Assembly (NCBI GenBank): GCA_028683385.1
Contig: JAQUIJ010000006.1
Coordinates: 62,001-126,000 of the forward strand
Reading direction: 5' to 3'
DNA: 64,000 bases
Source of the DNA: Prolixibacteraceae bacterium
GTDB taxonomy: Bacteria; Bacteroidota; Bacteroidia; Bacteroidales; Prolixibacteraceae
Below, piece after piece: positions 9,619-18,309 of the stretch. Both the position numbers and the translations under genes were made by a program. Below the pieces are notes generated by a model that saw nothing but the letters and a program-made list of their open reading frames with translations, ran no database searches and had not been told where the DNA came from. Every line of letters begins with the position of its first letter. Position 1 is the first letter of the stretch.

Positions 9619-10233
9619 ATGCATATTGCTTTAGCTGGAAACATTGGTGCCGGAAAGACTACGCTCACAGAATTATTAGCGAAACACTATAAATGGAGCC
9701 CACATTTCGAAGATGTTGATGAAAATCCATACCTGAATGACTTTTATGAAGATATGCAACGTTGGTCGTTCAATCTTCAGATTTATTTTCTTAACAGCAG
9801 GTTTAAGCAGGTTGTTGATATCCGAAGTTCAACCAAAACGGTTATTCAGGATCGAACGATTTATGAAGACGCCGAAATTTTTGCGCCGAATCTTCATGCT
9901 ATGGGGTTGATGACCACCCGCGATTTTAACAATTACCATTCCCTGTTCCAGATGATGAACAAACTTGTTCAGGCTCCTGATTTGCTGATTTACCTTCGGG
10001 CATCTGTGCCAACTCTGGTTAACCAGATTCAAAAACGGGGAAGAGATTATGAGAGTTCAATCCGCATCGACTACCTGAAGCAACTGAACGAACGTTACGA
10101 AGCATGGGTAAACCGTTACAAAGCTGGCAAATTACTGATTGTTGATGTTGATCGCATCGATTTTCAGAATAATCCGGAAGATTTAAGTGGTGTAATTGAT
10201 CGAATTGACGCCCAAATTCACGGACTTTTTTAA
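9619..10233 (+). CDS. deoxynucleoside kinase
   Basis: A 204-residue dNK/dGK-type kinase that phosphorylates deoxynucleosides at the 5' position for salvage. It has the P-loop GNIGAGKT (7-14), the DR dyad in QDRTIYEDAEIF (78-79), and the lid-type arginines in KRGRDYESSIRIDYL (about 138-152). Length fits the bacterial family. Which base it prefers cannot be read from the sequence. The gene stands alone and is followed by a strong inverted repeat. Confidence 0.9.
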   Translation: MHIALAGNIGAGKTTLTELLAKHYKWSPHFEDVDENPYLNDFYEDMQRWSFNLQIYFLNSRFKQVVDIRSSTKTVIQDRTIYEDAEIFAPNLHAMGLMTTRDFNNYHSLFQMMNKLVQAPDLLIYLRASVPTLVNQIQKRGRDYESSIRIDYLKQLNERYEAWVNRYKAGKLLIVDVDRIDFQNNPEDLSGVIDRIDAQIHGLF

Positions 10234-10261
10234 TTACTGAAGTTCACTCAGGAAAAAACTG

Positions 10262-10319
10262 AATAAGCCTTCAATTAGGAGAAAAGTCAAATATCTTTTT
10301 CTGAAATTGAAGGCTTATT
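10262..10319. terminator. long inverted repeat behind the deoxynucleoside kinase gene
   Basis: The 15-bp arm AATAAGCCTTCAATT (10262-10276) is repeated perfectly in inverse at 10305-10319 with a 28-base loop. The following T-tract is weak (TTATTAAAA), so termination is likely but not certain. Confidence 0.55.
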
Positions 10320-10478
10320 TATTAAAACCATATTTCATTTTAATTTCACTCCTCCTTATTTCAGGTAAATAAGATCTTTGTATGATGAAATGAGCATGAT
10401 TCATGGAAACATCAACAGAAATGAATATTTTCTATCATGCGAATTCCATTCGACAATTAAAAAACAGATTATATACGA

Positions 10479-11072
10479 ATGAAACTTGTATTTGCAACAA
10501 ACAACCCACATAAACTTCAGGAAATAAAACAATTGCTGGGCAATTCAATCGAATTACTCAGCTTAACCGACATTAACTGCGATGTTGATATTCCTGAAAA
10601 TCAGGATACCATAGAAGGAAATGCTGCGGAAAAATCGTTTTATATCTGGAAGAATTACGGATTGAATTGCTTTGCCGACGATACTGGTCTTGAGATTGAA
10701 GCACTAAATGGTGCCCCCGGAGTTTATTCAGCCCGGTATGCCGGAGAAGAAAAAAGTCCGGAGAAAAACATGGACCTGGTTTTGCATAAGTTATCTGAAA
10801 TAAAAAACAGAAAAGCACGTTTTAAAACAGTCATTTCGTTGGTAATCGACGGGAAAGAAATCCAGTTTGAAGGAATCGTAAACGGCCAGATTCTTTTGGA
10901 GAAAAGAGGAAAAACCGGCTTTGGCTACGACCCAATCTTTCAACCCGAAGAATCGCATCTCAGTTTTGCAGAAATGACAATGGAAGAAAAAAGCAAAATC
11001 AGTCACCGGGGACGTGCCGTTCAAAAATTAGTTGAGTATTTAACCCATTCAAATCAGAATGAAACCATATAA
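10479..11072 (+). CDS. rdgB: dITP/XTP pyrophosphatase (RdgB/HAM1)
   Basis: Hydrolyses non-canonical purine nucleoside triphosphates (dITP, XTP) to monophosphates and PPi, keeping them out of DNA. The 197-residue protein starts with the substrate-binding [10 protein letters not shown] segment, has the metal and base recognition segment [25 protein letters not shown], the GFGYDPIF motif and the C-terminal SHRGRA motif. It overlaps porZ by 14 bp and heads a porZ-recO operon. Confidence 0.95.
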   Translation: MKLVFATNNPHKLQEIKQLLGNSIELLSLTDINCDVDIPENQDTIEGNAAEKSFYIWKNYGLNCFADDTGLEIEALNGAPGVYSARYAGEEKSPEKNMDLVLHKLSEIKNRKARFKTVISLVIDGKEIQFEGIVNGQILLEKRGKTGFGYDPIFQPEESHLSFAEMTMEEKSKISHRGRAVQKLVEYLTHSNQNETI

Positions 11073-13395
11073 GTATCTGTTATTCATTGCATTAATTCTC
11101 ATCACCAGTCACGCCGCGTTTTCACAGTCGGCCATTGGTGAATGGACCGATTATCAATCGTATGCCAGCGCAAAAAACGTAGCTGATACGGGGGATAAAG
11201 TGTATTGTGTTACGAAAGGCGGATTGTTTTCATATAACAAAACCGATAACAGCATCCGGAAAATGTCGGGAATTAATGGCCTTTCTGATGTTGGAGTTCA
11301 ACGACTAGCCTATAGCAAAGAAAATGATGTATTGCTTATTGCGTACCAGAATGCCAACATCGATCTGCTAATTGGCAACACCATTTTTAATCTGTCTGAT
11401 ATTAAGCGTAAACAATTGTCTGCCGATAAGACCATTAATAATATCATGTTCTCCGGAAAGTTCGCTTATCTGTCCTGTGGGTTCGGAATTGTGGTTATTA
11501 ACCTTGAGCGAAAAGAAATTAAAGACACCTACTTCATCGGAAATGGAGGAGACTATCTCAATGTTCTGGATTTGGCTTCCGATGGAACCAATTTTTATGC
11601 CGCAACAATTAATGGCATTTACAAAGCAAGTGTTGCGGAACCAAACCTTCAGAATTACAACAATTGGGTGAGGCAAACCAACATTGCGCATCCGGATAAA
11701 AAATTTAATGCCATCGAATTATTCAATGGGAAAATTATTGCAAACTATACCCCTGATGAGTGGTACAGCGACGAAATGTACCAACTGGATGGTAATGTAT
11801 GGACCTCATTTTTGCCAGAAATCCGATATGCAACTGATATTTCCACCACCGGAAACTATATTGTTATCTCGAGTCGAAACCAGGTTGTAGTATATGACAA
11901 TAAGCTTGAAAAGATGATGCATGTCCAGAAATATATATTTTCAGGATATGAAGAACCAACCATAGAGCCACTATGTGCCAGCCTGGACGCACAAAATGTG
12001 TTATGGATTGCCGATCAAAATTATGGCTTGATCAAAATGGGTACTCAGAGCGAACGAATTGTTCCAGAAGGTCCTTCTGACAACGAAATATTTTCACTTG
12101 CAATGAATGGTCAAGATCTTTGGATCGCATCCGGAGGAAGAAAAGCCGATTGGAATAACTTATTTAACCCACCTCGATTTCAGCTCAACCGTGAGGGAAA
12201 ATGGTCAGTTTTCGACAGCAAAGCTTTTCCAACTCCTAACGACTTCAGAGATGTGGTCTGCGTAACTGCCGACCCGAAGAATCCCGATCATTTTTTTGCT
12301 GGCTCGTGGGGTGGGGGTGTACTCGAATTTGATGCCGGAAAATTTAAAAAACGATACGATAACTTCAATAGCACACTTCAAACCCAACTGCCCAACAAAC
12401 CCAACGATGCATATGTTCGTATTGGCGGAATGGCCTTTGATTCCAAGGGTAGTCTGTGGGTAACCAATAGTGGTGTTGCTAACGTACTTTCGTCTTTTCA
12501 GACTGACGGCACATGGAAATCCTACGAATTAAGCGGTATTGCCAATAATCCTTACATATCGAAAGTGGTAGTTACCCCAAAAGATGACAAATGGATAATG
12601 GTTTCGCGTGGATACGGGTTATATGCACTAAATAGTACCAACAGTGTGTCGAAAGCGCAGAAAGTAGTAGCTCTGTTTAAAAACCAGGAAAACGATTATA
12701 AAACCGAGATGGGTGAACTGTATGCAATGGCATTAGACCAAAATGGCGAATTGTGGTTGGGTACTTCAGGAGGAGTTGCAGTGTACAGCAATCCTGAAAA
12801 AATCTGGAAAGATGAGTTTATGTATGCCACGCGCCCCGGGTTAAATCAGCATGATACTTTATTTCACCCTTTGCTCGAGAAAGAAACAATTACAGCAATT
12901 GCAGTTGACGGTGCAAACCGAAAGTGGTTTGGCACCAAATCGTCGGGAGTATTTCTAATATCGGCTGATGGCAAAACCGAACTTGAGCATTTTACATCAG
13001 AAAATAGTCCGCTGCTAAATAATCAAATCAACGACATTGCAATTAATCCGACCACAGGCGAAGTATTTATTGGCACTGGTTCCGGACTTATTTCATACAT
13101 GGGCGAAGCTACAGCCGGCAACGACGAATTCAGCGATGTGTATGTGTACCCCAATCCGGTGCGCGAAACCTACGATGGCCCAATTGTTATTAAAGGTCTT
13201 GTTGATGAAACTGATGTGAAAATTACTGACATCAGCGGCGATTTGGTTTACAAAACAACTTCGTTAGGAGGACAGGCAATTTGGGATGGAAAAAACCTCA
13301 ATGGGAATAGGTGTAAAACGGGCATTTATTTAGTCTTTTTATCGGATGCACTTGGTGAGAAAACCAAGATTACCAAACTCATGTTCATTCATTAA
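11059..13395 (+). CDS. porZ: type IX secretion system protein PorZ
   Basis: A 778-residue secreted protein with a signal peptide (about 1-22). It starts with the PorZ beta-propeller pattern: [19 protein letters not shown], then [55 protein letters not shown]. Repeated [19 protein letters not shown] blades form two propellers. The C-terminus (about 690-778, from DVYVYPNPV to ITKLMFIH) is a FlgD-Ig/type IX sorting-domain fold. In Porphyromonas PorZ sits in the cell-surface attachment complex with PorU, PorV and PorQ and delivers A-LPS to the sortase. Length matches the family. Its position directly before recO is an arrangement I remember from other Bacteroidota; other Por/Gld genes are not in this window. 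Confidence 0.85.
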   Translation: MKPYKYLLFIALILITSHAAFSQSAIGEWTDYQSYASAKNVADTGDKVYCVTKGGLFSYNKTDNSIRKMSGINGLSDVGVQRLAYSKENDVLLIAYQNANIDLLIGNTIFNLSDIKRKQLSADKTINNIMFSGKFAYLSCGFGIVVINLERKEIKDTYFIGNGGDYLNVLDLASDGTNFYAATINGIYKASVAEPNLQNYNNWVRQTNIAHPDKKFNAIELFNGKIIANYTPDEWYSDEMYQLDGNVWTSFLPEIRYATDISTTGNYIVISSRNQVVVYDNKLEKMMHVQKYIFSGYEEPTIEPLCASLDAQNVLWIADQNYGLIKMGTQSERIVPEGPSDNEIFSLAMNGQDLWIASGGRKADWNNLFNPPRFQLNREGKWSVFDSKAFPTPNDFRDVVCVTADPKNPDHFFAGSWGGGVLEFDAGKFKKRYDNFNSTLQTQLPNKPNDAYVRIGGMAFDSKGSLWVTNSGVANVLSSFQTDGTWKSYELSGIANNPYISKVVVTPKDDKWIMVSRGYGLYALNSTNSVSKAQKVVALFKNQENDYKTEMGELYAMALDQNGELWLGTSGGVAVYSNPEKIWKDEFMYATRPGLNQHDTLFHPLLEKETITAIAVDGANRKWFGTKSSGVFLISADGKTELEHFTSENSPLLNNQINDIAINPTTGEVFIGTGSGLISYMGEATAGNDEFSDVYVYPNPVRETYDGPIVIKGLVDETDVKITDISGDLVYKTTSLGGQAIWDGKNLNGNRCKTGIYLVFLSDALGEKTKITKLMFIH

Positions 13396-13406
13396 CGCGC
13401 CTTGCT

Positions 13407-14132
13407 GTGATCGAAAAAACACGTGGGATCTTTCTTCATGCTGTTAAATACTCAGAAACCAGCCTGATAGCATGCATTTATACTGAACATTATGGGCGGC
13501 AATCGTTTATAATAAACGGCGTTCACGGCAAAAATTCGACGGTTAGGGCAGCAGTATTTCAGCCACTTTATTTGCTCGATCTCGAAATCTATTATAAAGC
13601 AGGAAGGGAAATCCACCGGATAAAAAACGCCCGGATATCTTTACCCTATTCTACAATACCATTCGACATCCGGAAAAGCACTCAGGTTCTTTTTCTGGCG
13701 GAAGTTTTGTATAAATGTCTGCGCGAAGAAGAAACGAATATTGAACTATTTGATTATTTATACCACTCGCTGACTTTACTCGACCTTACCGAGGCCGGAA
13801 TAAGTAATTTTCACATCTGGTTTCTTTTTAAACTGACTCGTTTTTTAGGTTTCAGTCCAAGTCGTGAAGATGCCGAAAGATGTAACTTTTTTGATTTGCA
13901 AACCGCGCGATTTGTGAGCCACGAACCATTGCACAGTCAGTTTACCGACAAGCATTTAACAGTCCTTTTTATACGTCTGTTTAATGTTGATTCGTCGTCG
14001 ATTGAAAACTTAGACTACACTCAGCACGAAAGAAGATTGGTGCTCGAAAAGTTGTTGGAATTTTATCACATCCATTTGGGCAATCTGGGCGAGTTTAAGT
14101 CGTTAGAGGTACTGAAGGAAGTTTTAAAATGA
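13407..14132 (+). CDS. recO: DNA repair protein RecO
   Basis: RecO works with RecF and RecR to load RecA on SSB-coated single-stranded DNA. The 241-residue protein starts with an OB fold (KTRGIFLHAVKYSETSLIACIYTEHYGRQSFIINGVHG), followed by the helical C-terminal domain. The start codon is GTG at 13407, only 11 bp behind the porZ stop; no ATG is available nearby and the family alignment begins here. Co-transcription with rdgB and porZ is likely. The zinc-finger cysteines found in some RecO proteins are not obvious. Confidence 0.92.
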   Translation: MIEKTRGIFLHAVKYSETSLIACIYTEHYGRQSFIINGVHGKNSTVRAAVFQPLYLLDLEIYYKAGREIHRIKNARISLPYSTIPFDIRKSTQVLFLAEVLYKCLREEETNIELFDYLYHSLTLLDLTEAGISNFHIWFLFKLTRFLGFSPSREDAERCNFFDLQTARFVSHEPLHSQFTDKHLTVLFIRLFNVDSSSIENLDYTQHERRLVLEKLLEFYHIHLGNLGEFKSLEVLKEVLK

Positions 14133-14193
14133 TTTAATAATAAAATAATGCGATTACCTGATGTCGTCAATAGACGAGAAATGTATATTTTCT

Positions 14194-14201
14194 TAACTTT
14201 G
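14194..14201 (+). promoter_or_regulatory. candidate -7 box upstream of the aminotransferase paralogue
   Basis: TAACTTTG matches TAnnTTTG, 19 bp before the ATG at 14221. The short leader it implies is normal for this phylum. It suggests the gene is expressed on its own rather than from the recO transcript. Confidence 0.5.
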
Positions 14202-14220
14202 TGCTCCAATTAGTTGAAAC

Positions 14221-15372
14221 ATGGCTCTATCGAAATCGCTAAATATTAAAGGAAGTATATTCTCCACTGTCAATAAACTGGTTACAGAAACTGGGGCTAT
14301 TGATCTGTCTCTAGGCAAAACAGATTTCCCTTGTCCTGAAAAATTAGCCGACATGGCTGCAATGTACATTCGGTCAGGATATAACAATTTTGCTCCGCAC
14401 GAAGGGATTAGCGAATTGCGTGAAGTTATTTCCGAAAGAGTACAGAGCATGTACAACCATTTCTACAATCCTGAAACCGAAATAACCATTACCGCAGGAC
14501 CCATTCAGGCGATAATGACTGCCATTAGCACTTCGGTAAAAGACGAAGATGAAGTTATTCTTTTTGAACCTGCATACGAGTCATATGCGCCGGCAATCTC
14601 ACTTAACGGAGGTCGCCCGGTTTATGTAGCCCTGAAGCAACCAAATTTCCACATCGACTGGGAAGAAGTGCGTAAAATGATTACGTCGAAAACCCGGATG
14701 ATCATTTTGAACTCGCCTCACAATCCAACAGGAGCTGTGTTAACCGAGTCTGATCTTATTCAGTTGCAGCATTTAACCAACGGAACAAACATCACCATAT
14801 TAAGCGACGAGGTTTTTGAATCAATCGTTTTCGACAACAATACACACCAGAGTGTTTCCAAATTTGAAAAACTAGCGAACCGTAGTTTTGTGGTTTCATC
14901 GTTTGGCCCGGTTTTTAACATTAACGGCTGGGGACTTGCCTACATACTTGCTCCTGAAAAGTTAATGAACGAATTCCGGAGAATTCAGCAGTTCCAGATT
15001 TACAATGTCAATACACCTCTCCAATATGCTCTTTCAGAATATCTGCGAACAGAAGATTCAAAGAAGGATATTTCGGAATTGTACCAAGGTAAACGCAATT
15101 ATTTTAACCGTTTGATGGGCGATAGTCTGTTCAAAATTATTCCTTCGCAGGGAAGCTATTTTGAAGTTCTGGATTATTCTGCCATTTCTGATGAATCGGA
15201 TGTTGATTTTACCTTTCGATTAGCCAGTGAATATGGCGTTGGGGTAATTCCGGTTTCGGCTTTTCTTCACGAAAAAAACAAATTGAAACTGGTTCGGATC
15301 TGCTTTGCAAAGAACAACGAAACGCTCGAAAAAGCTGCCGAAAGATTACGGATGGTGCCATCCTTGAAATAG
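14221..15372 (+). CDS. class I/II aminotransferase-like protein lacking the PLP lysine
   Basis: A 383-residue fold-type I protein most like the methionine aminotransferases of the YbdL group. Many landmarks are kept: FAPHEGISELREVI, the ITAGPIQAI helix start, NSPHNPTG (164-171), SDEVFESIVFD with the pyridine-binding Asp at 196, and the substrate-carboxylate Arg at 360 in VRICFAKN. The Schiff-base segment, normally SFGKTxHxTGWK, here reads SSFGPVFNINGWGLAY: residue 230 is Pro (codon CCG at 14908-14910) instead of Lys, and the second basic residue is Gly. The frame is otherwise intact, so this is not a decayed gene. It either does not catalyse transamination or does other chemistry. The start is supported by the upstream promoter box. 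Confidence 0.8.
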   Translation: MALSKSLNIKGSIFSTVNKLVTETGAIDLSLGKTDFPCPEKLADMAAMYIRSGYNNFAPHEGISELREVISERVQSMYNHFYNPETEITITAGPIQAIMTAISTSVKDEDEVILFEPAYESYAPAISLNGGRPVYVALKQPNFHIDWEEVRKMITSKTRMIILNSPHNPTGAVLTESDLIQLQHLTNGTNITILSDEVFESIVFDNNTHQSVSKFEKLANRSFVVSSFGPVFNINGWGLAYILAPEKLMNEFRRIQQFQIYNVNTPLQYALSEYLRTEDSKKDISELYQGKRNYFNRLMGDSLFKIIPSQGSYFEVLDYSAISDESDVDFTFRLASEYGVGVIPVSAFLHEKNKLKLVRICFAKNNETLEKAAERLRMVPSLK

Positions 15373-15425
15373 AGTTTTCCAAACAAAAGTACCGAGATTC
15401 ATGAATGATTCATTGCAATATCTAC

Positions 15426-15823
15426 TTATTGCTTACTGGTTTCGTATGTCTGTATTTGTTCCCTTAAATTTGCGATAATCATTTCCACTGGCAGGTCTGC
15501 ATTCGGATCAAGCTGAATCATTTCAAGCCGGTCTTTGTGCTTTGTCCCTACGGTGTGAGGAATTATACTTTTATCAGTAACAAAACCCAACATCAGCTTT
15601 TTACGGTTTACCCACAGAAATGCCAGCTTTTTCCCCTCAAAACAAAAAACGGAATCTGGTATTTTCGCTCGTGAGTAATCCGATTATCCAAATTCAGAAT
15701 AAGATGTTTCATCGCCAGCAAACATCCCTGAAAAGGTTCCGGATGCCTGAGGTAATAATCTTCAAGCTTAGTATTCATATCTGATTCCTTTGCCCTAAAG
15801 GTAAGCTGTTGTATGCTGTACAC
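15426..15823 (-). pseudogene. DUF1801 family gene with a frameshift
   Basis: The reading frame begins at 15823 and runs as MNTKLEDYYLRHPEPFQGCLLAMKHLIL... to KYQIPFF, then is broken. After the homopolymer A-run at 15644-15649 (T6 on the coding strand) the next frame continues without a stop as FCFEGKKLAFLWVNRKKLMLGF... to the TAA at 15426-15428. One extra base would restore a single protein of about 130 residues with the DUF1801 pattern (YxIPFFxxxGKxxxYLWVxKK). It may be a true pseudogene or a homopolymer sequencing error. The likely real start is the internal ATG at about 15778 (MNTKLEDYY). DUF1801 proteins have a YdhG-like fold and no settled role. Confidence 0.75.
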
Positions 15824-15907
15824 CTAATTTTTGCGGTAATTCGTTGATTTTTCGTAATGAATAAGCGATTGTCGCTACACATTTATATAAATTTTAAACC
15901 GGAAGAA

Positions 15908-17149
15908 ATGAACTTGAAGAGATTAGTATTCTTAGTTTGCTTGCTGTCAATAATTTTAGCAACGCTAACTTCATCAGCTCAATTGCAATGGCGGGGACCA
16001 AATCGTGACGGAATTTATCCAGAAACCAATTTACTTAAGCAATGGCCTGCTGAAGGACCCAAAATGCTCTGGTCGTTTCAGGAACTCGGAACCGGGCAAG
16101 GCAGCGTCGCTGTTTCAAAAGAGAAAGTTTTTGTCACAGGTATTCCGGATACACTTACTTCGGAAGGTTTTCTGTTTGCATTCGACACCAAAGGCAAGTT
16201 ACTCTGGAAGAAAAGTTACGGCAAAGACTGGACTGGCATTTTCCCTGGAGCGCGCTCCACTCCAACTGTTGTTGACAATCTGGTTTACGTTGAAAGTGGA
16301 AACGGATCGGTGCATTGTTTGAAGGCTGACAATGGAGAGCAGGTTTGGAGCGCTGACTTCTTTAAAGATTTTCAGGCCGATTCGGTTCAGTTTGGGTTTT
16401 CCGAATCCATACTGATCGATGGTGATAAATTGTATTGCACACCAGGCGGAAAGGAAAACAATATGATTGCATTAAATCGCTTTACAGGTAAAATGATCTG
16501 GTCGAGTCCCGCATTTCGCGAAAAAGCGACCTATTGTTCTCCGATTTTAATCAATCACAACGGACATCGCTTGCTTGTCAACCTGACTTCTACCTCGATC
16601 ATCGGTTTAGATGCCAATAACGGCGAAATGCAATGGCGTGTTCACCAGTTTCAGGACAATAAGATCCATGCCAACACACCGGTTTATTTCGATGGAAAAC
16701 TATTGATTTCAAGTGCATCGCGAAAAGATAGTTCAGGATTGGTCATGCTTCAGCTTTCGCCTGACGGTAAAAAAGCCGAGATTGTCTGGCGAAACAAGGA
16801 ATTCATCAATCTGATGGGCGGCTTTATCCTGAAAGATGGCTTTGTGTATGGCGGAGCATATTTACAACCCAAATGGTTCTGCATCGACACACAAACCGGG
16901 CTAACCAAATACATTGCCAAAGAATTGGGCGGTGGACCTGTAATTTATGCTGACGGATTGTTCTATTGTTATGCCGAAAAAGATGGAGAAATGGCATTAG
17001 CCAGCGGCAACTCAGAACAATTCAACATTATCGGCAAGTTTAAAATTCCGCTTGGAACAGCCCAACATTGGGCACATCCGGTGATTGATGACGGCAAACT
17101 TTACATCCGGCACAACGAAGCGCTCATGGTTTACGACATCAAAAACTGA
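15908..17149 (+). CDS. secreted PQQ-binding-like beta-propeller protein
   Basis: A 413-residue protein when started at the ATG at 15908, which directly precedes a clean signal peptide (MNLKRLVFLVCLLSIILATLTSSAQ); an in-frame ATG at 15857 would add 17 residues before it and is less likely. The mature protein opens with QWRGPNRDGIYPETNLLKQWPAEGP and has repeated blades of the PQQ/WD type (LLWKKSYG, VYVESGNGSVHCLKADNGEQVWSADF, MIALNRFTGKMIWSS, IIGLDANNGEMQWRV). Such proteins are usually non-enzymatic scaffolds or binding proteins in the periplasm. Function is unknown. A hairpin terminator follows. Confidence 0.8.
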   Translation: MNLKRLVFLVCLLSIILATLTSSAQLQWRGPNRDGIYPETNLLKQWPAEGPKMLWSFQELGTGQGSVAVSKEKVFVTGIPDTLTSEGFLFAFDTKGKLLWKKSYGKDWTGIFPGARSTPTVVDNLVYVESGNGSVHCLKADNGEQVWSADFFKDFQADSVQFGFSESILIDGDKLYCTPGGKENNMIALNRFTGKMIWSSPAFREKATYCSPILINHNGHRLLVNLTSTSIIGLDANNGEMQWRVHQFQDNKIHANTPVYFDGKLLISSASRKDSSGLVMLQLSPDGKKAEIVWRNKEFINLMGGFILKDGFVYGGAYLQPKWFCIDTQTGLTKYIAKELGGGPVIYADGLFYCYAEKDGEMALASGNSEQFNIIGKFKIPLGTAQHWAHPVIDDGKLYIRHNEALMVYDIKN

Positions 17150-17171
17150 TCTTAGAAAATAGCTACATAAA

Positions 17172-17212
17172 GAAATCGGCTGAACTCCATGGAATTCAGC
17201 CGATTTCATTTT
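17172..17212. terminator. bidirectional terminator between convergent genes
   Basis: GAAATCGGCTGAA (17172-17184) and its perfect inverted copy (17195-17207) form a 13-bp stem with a 10-base loop, followed by ATTTTAACTTTTA. It serves the propeller gene on the left and can also serve the SPOR gene on the right. Confidence 0.8.
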
Positions 17213-17230
17213 AACTTTTATATCAGTTTC

Positions 17231-17746
17231 TTATTTCTTAATCAGCAACCAACTGTCAGCATATTTTGGATATTGAGTCCTGATATTCTGAACACGACTT
17301 CTGGCAGCAGCTTCGTCATTGAACGAATCGACACATAGGCGGTAGTAGCCAGTTTCGCTGTGAAGGATATACGGTTTAAATCCTTGTTGTATCAGCTCCT
17401 GTTTAAATTTTCCGGCATTCTCATTGCTACTGAAGCTTCCGACAATTACATTATATTTTTTATTGCCATATGCTGCCTGATCTTCTGAAGTCATTGTAAA
17501 ACTTTCGCTGCGCATTGAAACTGGTTTTGCGGTTGATGTTCCAGTTGTTGCTTTATCGGCAGTTTCATACATGGTATCCGATACCGGATTCTCACGAACC
17601 GTGCTTTTAGGTGCTGGTACTGAAAACACTTTGGTTTCTGCTGAAGTTTCTGTTTGCGGAGCCTGACTTTTTTTCGATGATTTGAACACTTTACATCCGC
17701 TTGTAAGTAGCGCCAAGGTAAATGCAACTAAGATTATTCTTTTCAT
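17231..17746 (-). CDS. SPOR domain lipoprotein
   Basis: A 171-residue protein with a lipoprotein signal peptide (lipobox LTSGC, Cys18). A low-complexity Ser/Thr/Lys linker (about 20-90) leads to a C-terminal SPOR domain (about 95-170): KYNVIVGSFSSNENAGKFKQELIQQGFKPYILHSETGYYRLCVDSF. SPOR domains bind peptidoglycan stripped of stem peptides, mostly at division septa. Anchored by its lipid, it probably contacts the wall from the outer membrane. It is a single gene; the neighbours give no specific role. Confidence 0.88.
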   Translation of the reverse strand: MKRIILVAFTLALLTSGCKVFKSSKKSQAPQTETSAETKVFSVPAPKSTVRENPVSDTMYETADKATTGTSTAKPVSMRSESFTMTSEDQAAYGNKKYNVIVGSFSSNENAGKFKQELIQQGFKPYILHSETGYYRLCVDSFNDEAAARSRVQNIRTQYPKYADSWLLIKK

Positions 17747-17911
17747 GGTATTATTGGATTAAAGTTGATTACAAAATTACTAAAGATGAAACACAGATTT
17801 ATCAAAACGATGTAAGTCAATGAATTATTTATTAACAACCATTTGTTAACGAATAAAACTAAACATCAATACGTTAACTGTGCCCGAACTTCAAAGAAGT
17901 AAATATTCAGA

Positions 17912-18157
17912 TTAAAAATTTAGCATTTTCTTCAGGAATCGTTGCCCTTTGACCGACCGGTAAAAACTGGCTTGCCTGATTGCTCTCATCCGATTGTCAT
18001 AACTCTCTGAAAACATAAGTACCCAAGGACCCTTCCCTTTTGTCGGAGCGATCTCATCGGCATTATGCATTTCAAGAACTTTTTCAAGATCTTCGAAATA
18101 GCCGTGATAAAATGTTCCGGACTCTTGTGAGTATATGACGTAAGAGAAATACTTCAT
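17912..18157 (-). CDS. GIY-YIG domain protein with degenerate catalytic residues
   Basis: An 81-residue protein of the small single-domain GIY-YIG family. The first strand YFSYVIYS (3-10) and the second YHGYFEDLEKVLEMHN (17-32) align with the usual YYVYILYS and YIGYTSDLEKRLKEHN. The catalytic Arg position is Val27, and the metal-binding Glu expected in AMKREKYLK is Ala63 in AIRQASFYR. PWVLMFSESY and the C-terminal KGQRFLKKML are kept. It therefore probably lacks nuclease activity, or has an altered one. It is monocistronic and cytoplasmic. Confidence 0.8.
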   Translation of the reverse strand: MKYFSYVIYSQESGTFYHGYFEDLEKVLEMHNADEIAPTKGKGPWVLMFSESYDNRMRAIRQASFYRSVKGQRFLKKMLNF

Positions 18158-18309
18158 TCTAAATATTTATTGATTGAACTTAAAAACGTTTAAAGGCAAT
18201 TCAACCCTCGCAACAAGAGTCACTGCAAAATTAGAAAAAACGTGCTTGCTTTAACGCTTTACTGCTAATCAATTCTGGTATTCATAAAATGAGAGATTTC
18301 GACAACCCT

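Noticed and set aside
14194-14201. Reading recO and the aminotransferase paralogue as one operon
   Set aside because: An 88-bp gap with a good -7 box separates them, so separate expression is more likely.
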